Source: Heliopora coerulea
Lineage: Eukaryota; Cnidaria; Anthozoa; Scleralcyonacea; Helioporidae
Assembly: GCA_030142905.1 (NCBI GenBank)
Contig: JASJOG010000244.1
Coordinates: 137,001-201,000, forward strand
DNA: 64,000 nt
Direction: 5' to 3'
Shown: positions 12,130 to 23,634 of the stretch, one piece after another
Layout of the letters: every line of letters starts with the position of its first letter
How positions within the stretch are numbered: the first letter of the stretch is position 1
Notes under the pieces: generated by a model
Told to the model about the DNA's origin: nothing
What the model saw: the letters and a program-made list of their open reading frames with translations, nothing else
Databases searched by the model: none
Position numbers and translations under genes: made by a program

Positions 12130-12351
12130 AAACTAAAATATACACAGTATTGTGGGAGTGAGCGGAGAAAATTTGCATAATTTCTCGCAACTTGACATGC
12201 CTTAGGGAGTGAATTCCAAAGCACTGCACCACTGAAAGAGAAACTTTTTTTCCCAGACTCGTTATTTGGTCTACGTACGAATAAGGCGTGATTCGAGTTT
12301 CTCAAATTGTGATTGTGCACTGAGCAAGTTGTAGAAAATATATCACTTAGG
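12130..12351 (-). pseudogene. 3' end of a non-LTR retrotransposon ORF2
   Basis: The minus-strand frame contains LRNSNHALFVRRPN and SFSFSGAVLWNSLP, the conserved C-terminal signature of CR1/Jockey-type LINE polyproteins (LRNSN... then SGA.LWNSLP). It runs upstream to YLSDIF at the insertion point of the hAT element at 12352-13273. The TSD CACTTAGG (inverse CCTAAGTG) encodes part of the YLS codons, so the hAT element cut this LINE. Upstream of 13281 the LINE cannot be followed far, so the LINE was truncated or diverged. Confidence 0.7.
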
Positions 12352-13273
12352 TAGTGATTGACCGATCATCGGAATCGGAATCGGACCGATTATTGCGTTA
12401 TCGGTAGACAATCGGAATCGGTTAAAGCTCCTGTATTTTCCGATTATAACCGATTAATATGGAAATAAAACAACTCTTCAGAAGTTGCCAACTTGGCATC
12501 GTTTTCATCAGTTTCTTCTACGGTCAGCAGCGAGATCCACTCACGTATTTGTCTAGCACCAGTCAGTCACTTACACAATCTTATAATGCAATGCGAAATA
12601 GGTGAAATTACAAAAATAATCGGATGTTGATCATCAGTTCGGCTTGAGCAACCTTCAGATGTCTACTGAAAATTCTTTGACAGATTTCTAGATGAATGGC
12701 TTTCTTTTAAATAAATACAAATTGGTATTTAAGACATTACTGCTGTGTGAGTAGGAAATATTTCCTTCATTGCTCAACACAACCGGAAATAAAGATTTGT
12801 TGTTTGCTTTATCCAAGTCTTTTCAAAACGTCTGCAAGTTGCACGTCGGCTAGCACTGGAACACTGAATGCTCTAGCTGTGCTGTTGTTATTGATTGCTA
12901 GACTGCTAGTGTCGCGCCAGATGACAAGGCATCAGCGAGTCTGGCCGGAAAATTACTTTTTAAAAAAAACAAAAACCTGTTAAACTTATTTTGCTATTTC
13001 TTCTACTAACAAGTTGAAGCGTGTGCAAGTCTCTTATGCAAAGCTACTAACTTACTAGTGGGTTAAAAATTATTTTACCATGTGAAGGAATTGTGTTTTC
13101 TTACAAGTTTTCGGCCAAGGAAGCCATTTAAAGTTGTTTACGCCAGGTTTGCATGCAGAATGAATGACGTCATTGGACTCGTTTTGATAATCGAAATCGG
13201 AATCGGACCGATTATGACTTGGAACAATCGGTAATCGGTAATTTCCGATTGTGGCATGATCGATCAATCACTA
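12352..13273. mobile_element. hAT-type element with decayed transposase, 922 bp
   Basis: The termini are TAGTGATTGACCGATCAT and the inverse of TAGTGATTGATCGATCAT. A perfect 8-bp target duplication CACTTAGG flanks it (12344-12351 and 13274-13281). Subterminal repeats of the type GGAATCGGAATCGGACCGAT occur at both ends. The length and 8-bp duplication fit hAT. It is inserted into a LINE 3' region. Its interior keeps a relic of the transposase C-terminus, listed separately. Confidence 0.88.
12800..12983 (+). pseudogene. Relic of hAT transposase C-terminal dimerisation domain
   Basis: In the plus frames one reads LSKSF, then ASTGTL, then ARLLVSRQMTRHQRVWPENYF. This follows the order of the hAT C-terminal block (serine/threonine-rich segment, then an AG.L.S.R region, then PEN..LFLK). 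The frame is shifted at least once between the pieces. The match is by eye to the family pattern and is moderate, but it agrees with the independent 8-bp target duplication of the surrounding element. Confidence 0.5.
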
Positions 13274-13281
13274 CACTTAGG

Positions 13282-13759
13282 TAAACTTTAAAGTCAGTGT
13301 GTTTATGAGTGCATGCATTGTTAGCGATTTTTGATTTTGAGTGGAGTATTTGTCGTTCAACATGTGTTCCTTCTTCCTTGTTTCGCCTGATCTTCCAATT
13401 TTTCCAACATAACTCCATGAGTAGTCTGCGCAAGGTATTAATTTGATAAATTACGTTGTTTCCTTTTTCACCATGAACTCTACATCTGGGTTATGGGAAT
13501 CCTTGTTGAAGGTTTCGTAGCTGTTTATTGGTTACTTTGATGTCAAAACTTTGTGAGATTCTTATTGGGGTTTAAGTTATACCTTTCACGTATGGATTGT
13601 CAGAGTGGCAAAGGATCGTCGCCAGGATAATGGTCCTATACTATGTCAAAAAACATCTTTACTAGCTCTTCAGATTTACTAGTTACTATAGTGGATGTTA
13701 CTATTTAGGATAACCATTATATTGTAGTGCGTTCGTTACGTGCTTAACTTGTGTTCTAT
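13282..13759. other. Non-coding stretch, possible continuation of the split LINE
   Basis: Read on the minus strand, THTDFKVYLS abuts the hAT insertion and could belong to the interrupted LINE. Nothing else is recognised. Confidence 0.3.
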
Positions 13760-16700
13760 GTTCGGCTGTCGCTGTTAGAGAAAAACCTCTGTGAACTATC
13801 GTCTTAGCAGTGCTTGTCTTGTGTTATTTGTCATGGTGTGATTGATAATCCAAGCATCGTTCCATGAGTGTTGGCTTCCTGTAAAGGCTGACCTGAAAGT
13901 TGGAATTTTGTTTACATGTCCAAATGACAAGGAAGGCCACTTGGCCGTTGTTTTCGTATTTGGTAATAAAGGATATATGAGAATTAATGGAAGTGAGCGT
14001 TTCTTGGAAGCTATAAACGGCGTTGTTCTTGATGATGCTGTAACAATCGTCAACATAGCGATTCCAAAGTTAGGGTGGGTGGTCGCGGCGTTAATAACTT
14101 ATTACTGAATTTCTACCCTGCATAGTGTACATGTAAGTTTGCAACTACTCCTATTACAGGATTTTCCATGGTACAACCGTTTATTTGTTTTTAAGTGTCC
14201 TCATTATAAGCGAAACAGCTGTTGGAAAGAATAAGATTGAGAAGAGAGATGATGTCTTCATTGCTTTGTTTTATCCTAAAGGGTAACATTGTGTCGCGTT
14301 GTCATTTTGTCCGGGTATAACATTATGGTCGTCTGACCTAAATATAAACCTTCGTCTTTTCTTTTTACGTCAGTTTTGCCCTTTACATGAACTGTGTTGT
14401 GGAAAGGAGGTTTTTTATTCTATTAAGAATTTTTCCGTTGTTTACTGAACCATGTACTGCAATGGATAAGGGTAACACATGCTCCGGTGAAGTAGCAATC
14501 AGATATATCCGCAAGGGCATCAAGTATATCAGTTAAGAGGATACACTGACTCTGGTTTGTCAGGCTGAAACAAGACACAAGAAAAAGAAATTAAAAGATC
14601 AGTAAATTGTAGGTAAAAAGTAAGAAGCACTACTCTGTCGTACAGTACTGAGATAACCATACGTTACCCACTCGGCGAGATAGCCTTTCAGCTGGGACTT
14701 GAGATCAGGTAGTGTTATCGGCCTCAGCCATATTTTCAATGAAGCAACAGTAGTGTAATCTATTTCACATGTTATCAGTCGCATGCTATGATAGCGACGT
14801 GCCCAGATCTTGTTTTCTATGGTGTCAACAAATGACACCCATGTGTATGACAGGCTCTGGACTACTCGGATTTTGTGCCCCCCTTTCGTAACACTATTTC
14901 CGAATAACTGATAGAATTTTATCATTTCATCCGAGGGTTTCAAAGACGAGTTTCACGGCAAACTATCACCAGTGATCAGTTCCAGTCCTTGGTAGAGGCA
15001 ATGGATCGTAGCTAATCATGGTCTAACTGGTTTCACCTTCGCCAAAGAAAACGTTGTGCGTCCCATACTGCCACCATGCAATACCATCAACACAGACAGC
15101 AAGAGAAGTAAGAGACTGTCGTATCTCTCCAGGGATCTTCGGTGTAAGTAAATCATCAAGTGCTTTCTTTGTACACCTTGCATCGACTCCTAAGGCATTA
15201 ACCATTCTCTTAAATTCGGGGAAATTTTATACTGACTTTCTACAAATGACAGCTTTGCACTGTAAATTAGTGTCTTTTCTTCGTTTTGTGTATTTCTGTC
15301 CTTTTCTCACCCGCAAGAAAACTTGACATCTGTAAGATCCATATCAAGTCATTCTTAACAGCTTGTGCGAAGAAGTGAACGATGATACCACAAGATATTC
15401 ATCGGCTTTACCTAGAATGAATTGTACTCCAGTTCGTTTTTACATCTTTATCAGAAACGGAAAATCGGTAAAAGGTCTCTGTCCAAGCACAAGACATTGT
15501 GTTAAATGGCAGCGTGTACTTTTGGATTGGAGATGCTGAAACAAATCTGGTCAGTGCTGTTTGCAATTTTAGACGATTATGACCAGAAGTTGTGCATTCC
15601 TAGTAATAAAGATTGTTTTTCGCTCAATACTGTAGTGATTCACTCCATACTGTGCTTTAGTACATCTTTCTTGTCAACTTCTGTCACATGATCAATCCTT
15701 TTTTATTGCTTCGGGACAAATTTCCTTACAGGAAAACCAGTAATTTTGCAATAAAATGTCTGTAAGCAATGACAACACTGTAACTTGTTTATCTTGTCTC
15801 AAAACTTATTGTATTTATTGTACTATTTTCAATTATTAATTGAAAGCGTAGTACATTAAGTTGAAAGTGCTATAATTACAAAATAAACTGAATTGGTGAA
15901 AAAAATTTGCCAAAAACTTCGGTCATATGCATACCTGCCAAGTTTGCCAAACACTAAATCCTTGAATTTTTAAAATGAAATGATAGAAAACTGATGTCAA
16001 AACCAGGCGATTCTTCGCATCGCTCTTTCTTTAGAATAAAAACTTAAAGGACCACTTTCAATAATATTTTATAATATTCTTTCAGGTCAATTCTTGATGC
16101 AACTCCGTAATAGCTTGAAAACAGACATTAAATATAAGCGATAGTCATGTCAGGCGTGATCCTGCTATTGCTAATGAATTTTAATGATGTTTTCTTTTTG
16201 GTTTTTGTTTTACAGTATTTTAATATTCCAAAGTATTTATATTAGCAATTTTAAGAGCTCTTTCTTACCACGTGTAGCGGCTAACATAGAACCATTAGAG
16301 CAGGCAGGTCTGTGTACACCGTATGATTGTCCTTTTACCTAAATGTTTCTCACCCTACCATCCGAGGCGTAAATCTATCGGTCAATTTTACACTGCATAA
16401 AATTCGGTTTCAATTATTGTTGTACAATCTTGCAAATATTACCTGAATAGCTGCTTTACTTTATGTTTTTGTTGCCATTTTATCGAGTTCGTCTCAAGGT
16501 GATTTTTTATTTGATTACAGTTTTCACTTAATGCAAACATAGATACAGTTCGTTATTTAATGGATTTTCAGTATCAATGGCCTAACAGAAGAACGTTGAT
16601 ACTCACGTGTAGTGTTTACTTTAAGCCATGCAAGATAAGTAAGTTATACTCTGCTCTGCAATCGTCTGCACCTGAAAATCCGAACTAAAGGCCAGATTCA

Positions 16701-18250
16701 AAATATTTTGAGGGAGAAGAAGTCTGAAAGCAAAATACACTCTGACAAACCACGAGGTCTGCTATTCCACCACCAAGAAAATTAATCGTAGAATCCACTC
16801 AACACTTGAGAACTGGAGTAGAGAAATCTGGGATGGTATGGGACTAGAGTGTGTATAAAATTTTGAGACCAAATTTTGCTTTTTGCAGTTTAGATTGGAA
16901 ACGTTCATTTTGTTTTATTGTGGAGCAAAACGTCGCAAACGTGTTTCACTAGTCGTCTACGAATGGTACGAAATGACATTTCACTTCCGCAATTCTTAAC
17001 CGTGCGATAACGACATGTTACCGGAGATGACCGTTCTCGTAATATCCTATTGCCTGTGAAACTCCGTGCTGTAGTACTTATCTGATCTAAAATCTTTCCC
17101 TTTGTCGCAGCTGGTTCTTGATTTATTAAGAGTTATCAGCACCTCTTGCCTTATTCGTTAACATACTGGAGAATTGCTTTCACTTTCGATTTATCCTTTT
17201 TACTTTCGGCCTTAGTAGTAGCTAACTTACTTAATAATCGCGAAGAACTTGTTTTCGTAAGATGTTTGGCTTTCTTTAAATGTTGTATCGACAACATATT
17301 AGTGTGCAAATTCCATGTCTTTGAAATTCTCTTCTCACGACACCACTACGTACGTCGCAATTGGAATTATACTTTAATATTCGATTAAACATTTAAGATT
17401 TACCACCAAGAACTATTTATTATTTCAAATTGGCTGCTTCATACGACTAAATAGCAACATTGAGTCTTTCACTATTGCAAGTACTCACTCACAGTTCACT
17501 CAAAAATAGAAAAGGAAAAAGAAAAAAGATAAACGTGAAACTTATTTACGAATATTGACTTTAGAGTTATTTATTCGTGAACGGTAAGCGAGAGGAAAAT
17601 TTACTTAGCCTTCTTTGAAAGAACTGTTGAATGATGGAAAATTTTGACCGCACTTGTCTCATTCTGTTCATGAGACATCCCGTTTTGAAAGATGTGCAAA
17701 TAAGAAAGTCTGTAACGTAAAAACCTTGCTGCAATATATGATTCTTCCTCGTTCTCAGGTCTATTTATCTAGTTTTACAGTATACTTTAAGTCTGTCTTT
17801 TTATTTATAGGTAAAGTCACACTCGACCCTAAATTGTCCTAAAGAACCTGCCACCGTGCTTGGAAACTTGAGATTGAGATGTTTATGCATGGATAGATCG
17901 AACGAGCAAGATGCCCTATTAGCGAACTAGCCGTCATTAGTCCAATTTCTGATCTTTCGTTCATCATACTGCTAACGTCTCCTTTAAAAGCATCAGAACC
18001 ATATTAATAGAGGAATACGTAAAAGGTGAGTAGTTCATTGAGTTTTTAAAGTAGGACGCATTTGCTTCATTGCCCACGAAGCAATCGATTCAAGTCTGTT
18101 TGATATGTTAATCAGATAGTTGGTGTTGTGAATTCTTGGAAAGACCACTGCGATTAATTGAGAAAGTTTGTATATGAAACTACACATCTTATGCATGACG
18201 TAAAATATTTTTGCTATCAGGACCTGTAAGTTCCATGACCCATTCGTCCT
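13760..18250. repeat. Duplicated block A (partner at 54800-58710)
   Basis: Roughly 4.5 kb is colinear with 54800-58710 in the same orientation. Matched anchors include 13938-14060 with 54920-55060, 15065-15190 with 56085-56205, 17100-17400 with 57240-57690 and 18180-18240 with 58640-58695. Divergence is substantial and there are many indels. Best-conserved is a stretch that encodes GYMRINGSERF...INGVVLDDA on plus and, antisense, TTPFIA..K.SLPLI.IYP on minus; I cannot tell which strand was coding. Minus-strand open frames at 14599-14943 and 15023-15205 have decayed counterparts in block B. It may be an ancient segmental duplication or two copies of a long unclassified transposon. Confidence 0.65.
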
Positions 18251-18261
18251 GAAGAGGTTTA

Positions 18262-18350
18262 GGCTTACTTACAATTAGCAAATTGTATGTAAGCCGATCA
18301 GTCTGACGGTGTCTTTGGAATAAAGACGAAATATTGCCATTAAACTTTAT
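18262..18350 (+). ncRNA. Degenerate hammerhead-like hairpin
   Basis: After an imperfect hairpin (18271-18297) the text reads CTGACGG, a GTCTTT...AAAGAC stem, then GAAATA. This follows the order CUGANGA - stem II - GAAA seen in the 22 kb foldback, and shares AGTCTGA and GAAATAT with it. The A9-equivalent is G, so it is probably a dead PLE pseudo-LTR scrap. Confidence 0.3.
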
Positions 18351-18420
18351 CTTTTTGTTTATAATCCGAACGTTGGATTTTAAGTTGTTCGTTTTCGGTT
18401 TGTGTTTTGTGTTTCTTTAA

Positions 18421-18610
18421 ATTAAGGTTGATGAACTATCTTCAAGCTCGATACTCAAAAAATGATTTCTGAGCCCCAGACGGGGATCGAACCCGCAACC
18501 TTCCGATGACCTTCTAACCGGTCATCAGAAGGTTGCGAGTTCGATCCCCGTCTGTGCCTCAGAAATCATTTTCTGAGTATCGAGCTTGAAGATCGTTCAT
18601 CTACCTTAAT
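18421..18610. repeat. Palindrome of two head-to-head SINE copies
   Basis: Arms of about 91 bases (18421-18511 and 18520-18610) are inverted copies with few mismatches, separated by 8 bases. Each arm contains the tRNA-like B box GTTCGATCCC and the tail GCCTCAGAAATCATTTT also seen at 3.5 and 4.0 kb. The transcript of either strand would form a long hairpin. No intact tRNA fold is present. Confidence 0.85.
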
Positions 18611-18779
18611 ATATCCAAGGTCTCGTGTTTCTCAAACATCGAACTGTTTCTTTAAATTGTTGGCTGGTCATGGATTATGAGCAAATAATGCGTGTGAAAA
18701 GCGTGTGCTTATACACTCTCCCCAAGATCTTGTGAGGAAACTTCATCTCTCATTTTCACGACATCTGCAGCATCTATAA

Positions 18780-20010
18780 ATTTGACGTAATGTCTCAAAA
18801 TATATCTTAGCGTCTTGCAGCATATAAGCTTAAAAGTAATGTCTCATTACGCAGTAAACTTATGTGAGTTATAACGTTACTCTATACAATGCAGTAACAT
18901 CGCTTAGTCTAACGTATTGTCCTAGAATGTATCGTAACCTGATGATATGTAACGTGGCGTCTAACAAAGCAACATCGCGTCTTTGACTTCAGTTGCATGA
19001 AGTCAGATTCTGTAAAACTTGACATTCTACTACGTAACGTACTGTCGTTCAAGGCAGTGTGAAGTTTTTTCTCGTTGCGTAAAGCCTTGCAACGTACTGT
19101 ATCGCCTTGTTATGTAGCTTAACATCATGTAACGTAATGCTACATTTCGTAATGTAACTTAATATTTTACGCCGTAATGCCCCGTGTTTTTGAACGTAAT
19201 TTAGCATCTTACAAAATAATAGGCTTTCGTACAATATAGTATTGTATCTTACAACATTTAAGAAATACATTTCATTCTCCAGTTTTATGTTGAGTTTTGA
19301 ATGTAGAGGAGACGTCACAACGAAACATGAACAAGAAATCGCCCAGCAGATGTAGCTGAGTGAATTACTAATGTTCTCACGATATTGTGATGCCTTTCGT
19401 ACATCTGTAACTGTACAGTGAACGGAGAAATCAAGTCTTTGTGATTTACTCGATAAACAATCGAATAATGAATATTTGAATGACTTTTCGGAGGATTTCG
19501 AGGTAATGAAAAAATATGAGAACAATCATCTGAAATATCCTATAACCTGCACAACCAAAGCACGTTAATTGGCGTGTGATATCGCGCCGAGAGCTGTAAC
19601 TCGTTCACTGTTGTAATGACGCCATTTACGCGTGTGGGGTTTGGTAGGTCACGGTAATGACGAATAAATACGCATTGATATCTGTTCATTGTATCAAATG
19701 AAGCATTTGCCAAAGTAATGGATATATTGTAAAATCGTGCAACGTAATGCATCGTCGTAGAAGATAATTCACTGTAAGGTCTTAGATTGTAATATAGAGA
19801 CTTACTATCTAAGTTGCCATACTAAATACGTTTTGCAAAGTAACGTCTTGTACTTTATAGTTTACATACGTTGCAGTGTAACATCCTGCACGATAACCTG
19901 ATTGTAACATAACGCAACGTATTTCCTGTTGACGTGACGTCTGGTACAAAAATGCTAGAAATGTGTCTTAAAAATCTATTATTAAGTTTCCTAACGTACT
20001 GTGTTTCAAC
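18780..20010. repeat. Degenerate TAACGT/GTAATGT-rich repeat
   Basis: Words such as GTAACGTA, GCAACGTA, TAACATC and CGTCTTG recur dozens of times with irregular spacing of roughly 15-25 bases, especially at 18830-19200 and 19740-19990. It looks like a decayed short-unit satellite. The 158-residue minus-strand frame at 19049-19525 is partly built from this repeat (YITKCSITLHDVKLHNK), and I do not regard it as a gene. Confidence 0.5.
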
Positions 20011-21221
20011 GTACATCGTCTCCTCTCTGTCCAGATAGCTCTTCTGTTACTTTACTGTTCATAGGAAGTTATTTTATTCTTGCTAGGTCCCAACGATCTT
20101 AAGCGCCTAAGAGAAACCTCGAGGCAGGAAGGATTTAAGCTTGATTTTACTTCTTTTTAAGTTATATACAGTTCTTTCTAGAAACACACGGTCGAACAGT
20201 ACCTAAACCTTGGTAACTGTGTATATCTCCTTAATTACAGCCCACCATGGTATCAACGTACTTTAGAGCGAAGACTAATAAGTTCTTATCACCCATCTCG
20301 GGAAGTTTTTTCCAAAGCCAAATACTATGTACTGTAACCTTATAGCTGAGGATGATCCTCCCATCCAGAATATCTTAGCGGAAAGCTTGAGATCAGTTAT
20401 TAAAATACATGGACAACTTACATGTTCAAGAAATGGAAGGTGTCAAAATGTTAAAGATACTTCGTTGTCATATACGGCAAGAGTAAGAAGCCCAGAACTT
20501 AGACATGTGAATTGGAACCCTGTTATTCTAGGTCTTAGAATTATGGGAACATGCAGAACGGGTTGTTATAAGTAACTTACTACATAACAACTGGAATGTT
20601 TTGAAAAAGCTTTATAACCCACCAAAGAGGCTCGTGCGCCGGGCCAAAAAATAAATTTAAGAATTAACTTTGAAAGCAAGCATATCGAAGAAAACTAAAC
20701 ATTAAGCAGGTACTGTATATAAGAATCCCGATCAGGTTTAAACATACTTAAAAATAGGCATACGGTGTGTGCATGTGTCCACTGACTGAGTTGTTGATGA
20801 CATAAACAATATTAAGAAATATGGATACCAGAATGGATCACAATCAACTGAACAAAAATAATTCTTTCGGCAGGGTAACAGTTTAAGTAATTAAATGCCG
20901 GTGGCGCTTCCTGCAAATGGCGTCTTGCAAGTGTGATTAGCGCAAACACAATGGCTCCGTTTATATACACAAGTAACTAGAATCTGGCACTTGTCTAAGT
21001 TGTGGAAACGAGAAAAGTGCTGTATCAAAGTAGAGTGGTCCCGACTGATCTGTGGCAGAAAAAACTGACAATACGCGTGGCTGCGAGGCTAATAAAAGAG
21101 TCACCTGTTACAGGGATTGATATATTCGACCCGGGCAAGAGCTGTTAAAGGAGACGAAGATAACGAATTAACCGATTCCACAAACGTCTTAATCGCGCTG
21201 TATTAAAAGTCATCTAAGCCG
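20011..21221. other. Non-coding stretch, one unrecognised ORF
   Basis: An 82-residue plus-strand frame at 20327-20575 has no recognisable domain and no promoter context. Nothing else is supported. Confidence 0.3.
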
Positions 21222-21432
21222 CGCTTCTCTTCTTATTTTAAAAACTTTGGTCTGGATGACCGCTTTCCGCTTGGTGAGATAATCAACAACAGCGCTGTTT
21301 GATGTCGTATTTCAAGCTTCGAATTAAATGCGAAGATAAACTGTTCAGTCCGCCCACGCGAAATTCAAACATGCCTGATAAAACTGTCCTCAACTTTTCT
21401 CTCCCTTTCACAGGTTCACCCTCTTTACAAAT
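21222..21432 (+). pseudogene. PLE ORF, part upstream of the Gypsy insertion
   Basis: The plus frame ends with NFSLPFTGSPSLQI exactly at the CAAAT target duplication of the Gypsy element. The other half, RTQTAKLCSSAFP..., resumes at 27934. The minus-strand PLE at 44.5-45.1 kb has the same passage uninterrupted (LPFTGSHALQIRTQASK), which proves the join. The region lies between the reverse transcriptase and GIY-YIG domains of Penelope-like elements. The first 110 bases recur at 28850-28975. No reverse transcriptase part is visible upstream, so the element is 5'-truncated. Confidence 0.75.
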
Positions 21433-21754
21433 TGAAGAAATAGGCTCCTCGTTTGTCGGTTTGCTTTATTCAGACAACGATGACAGAAACATTCTACGAC
21501 GAAATGATGCGAATATTACGATAAAACGAGAGCTAATCACGGCAAAAAGTGTAATTAACAATTATATTACTCACAAGAATCTTTATGTAGTTCGCGAAGA
21601 CGAGTAAGCATGTAATAATAGCAATAGTTTACAGAAATGTCCTGGTTTGAACTAAAACGAACTAAACAACAGTAAAATATAAGAGAAAGCAAATTCCGAA
21701 AAAGAAAGCCATCTTTTAACTTAAGATATAAGTCAACGAAAGATAAAACTGTGA

Positions 21755-21802
21755 AATAGTGATATTTCGATTTTATTGCAAAATCATCTTCAGACTAAGT
21801 GA
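21755..21802 (-). ncRNA. Hammerhead-like motif, left arm
   Basis: Mirror image of the motif at 22449-22496: CTGAAGA at 21787-21793 and GAAA at 21765-21768 on the minus strand. Confidence 0.45.
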
Positions 21803-22448
21803 ACTAACATAAGCGGACCTAAGGTTTATATATACATGTGAAAGTGATTACATCATAGATGAAGAATTAAGGAAACGCCTACTCTATTTACAATGATTGA
21901 TTGTGTCAGTAAGTGACAAGTGTTGACGCCTAAGGATGAAATGTCAAGATGTCGATGAATAAATTATGTATAAACTAAAAGGAACTAATTAAAGAGTGAG
22001 AGTTCTTTGCTGGCTTTAAGACCAGAGTTTAATTACGGCTTAAGATATTTAATATGTAGAGCTTCCATAAATAAAAGTTGGATAGGATTAATAGAATAAT
22101 TAGAGTAAGTTTTAAGTTAGTTTTTAACAACTATAAGATCCTTTACTCTAATTATTCTATTAATCCTATCCAACTTTTATTTATGGAAGCTCTACATATT
22201 AAATATCTTAAGCCGTAATTAAACTCTGGTCTTAAAGCCAGCAAAGAACTCTCACTCTTTAATTAGTTCCTTTTAGTTTATACATAATTTATTCATCGAC
22301 ATCTTGACATTTCATCCTTAGGCGTCAACACTTGTCACTTACTGACACAATCAATCATTGTAAATAGAGTAGGCGTTTCCTTAATTCTTCATCTATGATG
22401 TAATCACTTTCACATGTATATATAAACCTTAGGTCCGCTTATGTTAGT

Positions 22449-22496
22449 TCACTTAGTCTGAAGATGATTTTGCAATAAAATCGAAATATCACTATT
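22449..22496 (+). ncRNA. Hammerhead-like motif, right arm
   Basis: The order is TAGT (stem I), CTGAAGA (22458-22464), a six-pair stem GATTTT/AAAATC with loop GCAAT, GAAA (22483-22486), a short link ending in ATC, and ACTA (stem I). This is the hammerhead core order CUGANGA - stem II - GAAA - NUH - stem I. One unpaired base lies between CUGAAGA and stem II, which differs from the canonical core, so catalytic activity is uncertain. Hammerhead motifs in PLE pseudo-LTRs are established knowledge. Confidence 0.45.
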
Positions 22497-22779
22497 TCAC
22501 AGTTTCATCTTTCGTTAACTTATATCTTAAGTTAAAAGATGGCTTTCTTTTTCGGAATTTGCTTTCTCTTATATTTTTGGAAGTTGTCGGCTGGTCAAGG
22601 TTTTTACAACAGCAAAACATGGCCGATCCCCTTATTTTATGGTCAGCGGTAACTCCTTGTAGGTAAGTCCTTCATGTATTGATCAATGAAGTGTCCCTTG
22701 GGTGGTCAGCGGCTAACTCTTCATCCCCCCCCCCAGTCCGGGAATCTTCAATCTTTGTAGGTTGACGGACTCATGTTCT

Positions 22780-23634
22780 TTAATTCCATTGCCCTGTCTC
22801 GGGCACGTAGCGCTTTGGTGGGCGTCGTTCACGGATTGGTCTCTGTATTTGCGTAGGCGGCGACTGTGGTTGAGTGGTCTGCGATGTTGGAGGTTTGGGG
22901 CTTGTGTCAACGGCAGGGTTAGGGATGCTCATCGGCTCATCGTTGTGGTCGATCTTGTCATTTGGTGCTGTACTCTCTGGTAAAGGTATGACGGGTTCCT
23001 CTTCCGAACAGTTGTTTGGTGTGTTTACCGTAAGTGTCGGGTTATCAGTAGGTATCAACGGGGTTGTGAGCGGGCTTGATTCCAGCTGACTAGTAACTGG
23101 TGTGTACACACGAGGAAATCGTCGGTTGTGGAGTGTGAGGCGTCCGGAGCCGTCTATTTTTATCCGGTACTGGTCATTCCCTGGCGACTCCACCACAGTG
23201 CCCGATCGGTCCCACTTGTTAGGGTTGGGCCCCTGTTGGTTCTGGAGGAACACTTTATCTCCGATTGTTAGTGGACAAAGAGGTCTTGAGTGTTCTTTCA
23301 GAGACTCTGAGGTGCGAGCCATCCGAGAACGTAGGACATCCTCTTTCGCGTTCCATGCCTCGCGCCAAAGTGGACGGAAATTTGGGTTAGAGAACTTCTC
23401 TAATCTTTTAACGAAAGACAGTGTGTCACGAATGGGGCGGCCAAAGATGATCTGTGCTGGGGAAATGTTGCTGTCTGGGTCAGGAGTGTTGCGTAGCTGT
23501 AACATTGCGCGAAGGAAGCGGTCATCATCGAGGCTACCTGATGGACCAGTGTTGGACATGAGAAGGCGCTTGGCAGTCTTTACCGCAACCTGCGTGGGAA
23601 ATAGGCGGATGAAACTCGATGTCGGACTCCCCAT
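22780..23634 (-). pseudogene. Gypsy integrase C-terminal part
   Basis: The minus frame holds the end of the integrase: VAVKTAKRLL, LRNTPDPDSNISPAQIIFGR and the C-terminal domain GDKVFLQNQQGPNPNKW..GTVVE with QYRIKIDGSGRLTLHNRRF, typical of Ty3/Gypsy integrases. A proline-rich tail follows and ends in basic residues (RERRPPKRYV). The N-terminal 30 or so residues are out of frame with the core: at about 23598-23610 a small deletion joins YFP to VAVKTAKR and removes the HSNGRAE-type segment that carries the catalytic glutamate. The listed ATG is therefore not a real start. Confidence 0.85.

Larger units (their letters stand above)
21678..22605 (+). mobile_element. 928-bp foldback PLE derivative inside the LTR
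   Basis: Two 435-bp arms (21674-22108 and 22143-22577) are inverted copies with two differences noticed by eye and no indels, around a 34-base spacer. The insertion is flanked by ACAACAGTAAAA (21666-21677) and ACAACAGCAAAA (22606-22617). The other LTR has this site uninterrupted (27815-27826), so it is a true insertion. The left arm touches the duplication; the right arm is followed by a 28-base tail before the second copy. Each arm carries a hammerhead-like motif. Arm-arm identity is much higher than LTR-LTR identity, in line with a younger event. Confidence 0.9.
21433..22723 (-). repeat. 3' LTR of the Gypsy element, split by a foldback insertion
   Basis: On the minus strand this LTR runs TGAAGAG...TATTTCTTCA. 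Removing 21678-22617 leaves 351 bp matching the 5' LTR at 27583-27933; I count about eleven differences by eye, mostly transitions. A C-rich run at 22724-22735 next to it is the polypurine tract (G-rich on minus). The outer boundary carries the CAAAT target duplication at 21428-21432. Confidence 0.9.

Noticed and set aside
18460..18570. tRNA gene suggested by the B box
   Set aside because: No acceptor, D or anticodon arm can be folded; it is a SINE half repeated in palindrome.
19049..19525. 158-residue minus-strand ORF
   Set aside because: Built partly from the TAACGT-type repeat, with no domain and no promoter; treated as chance.
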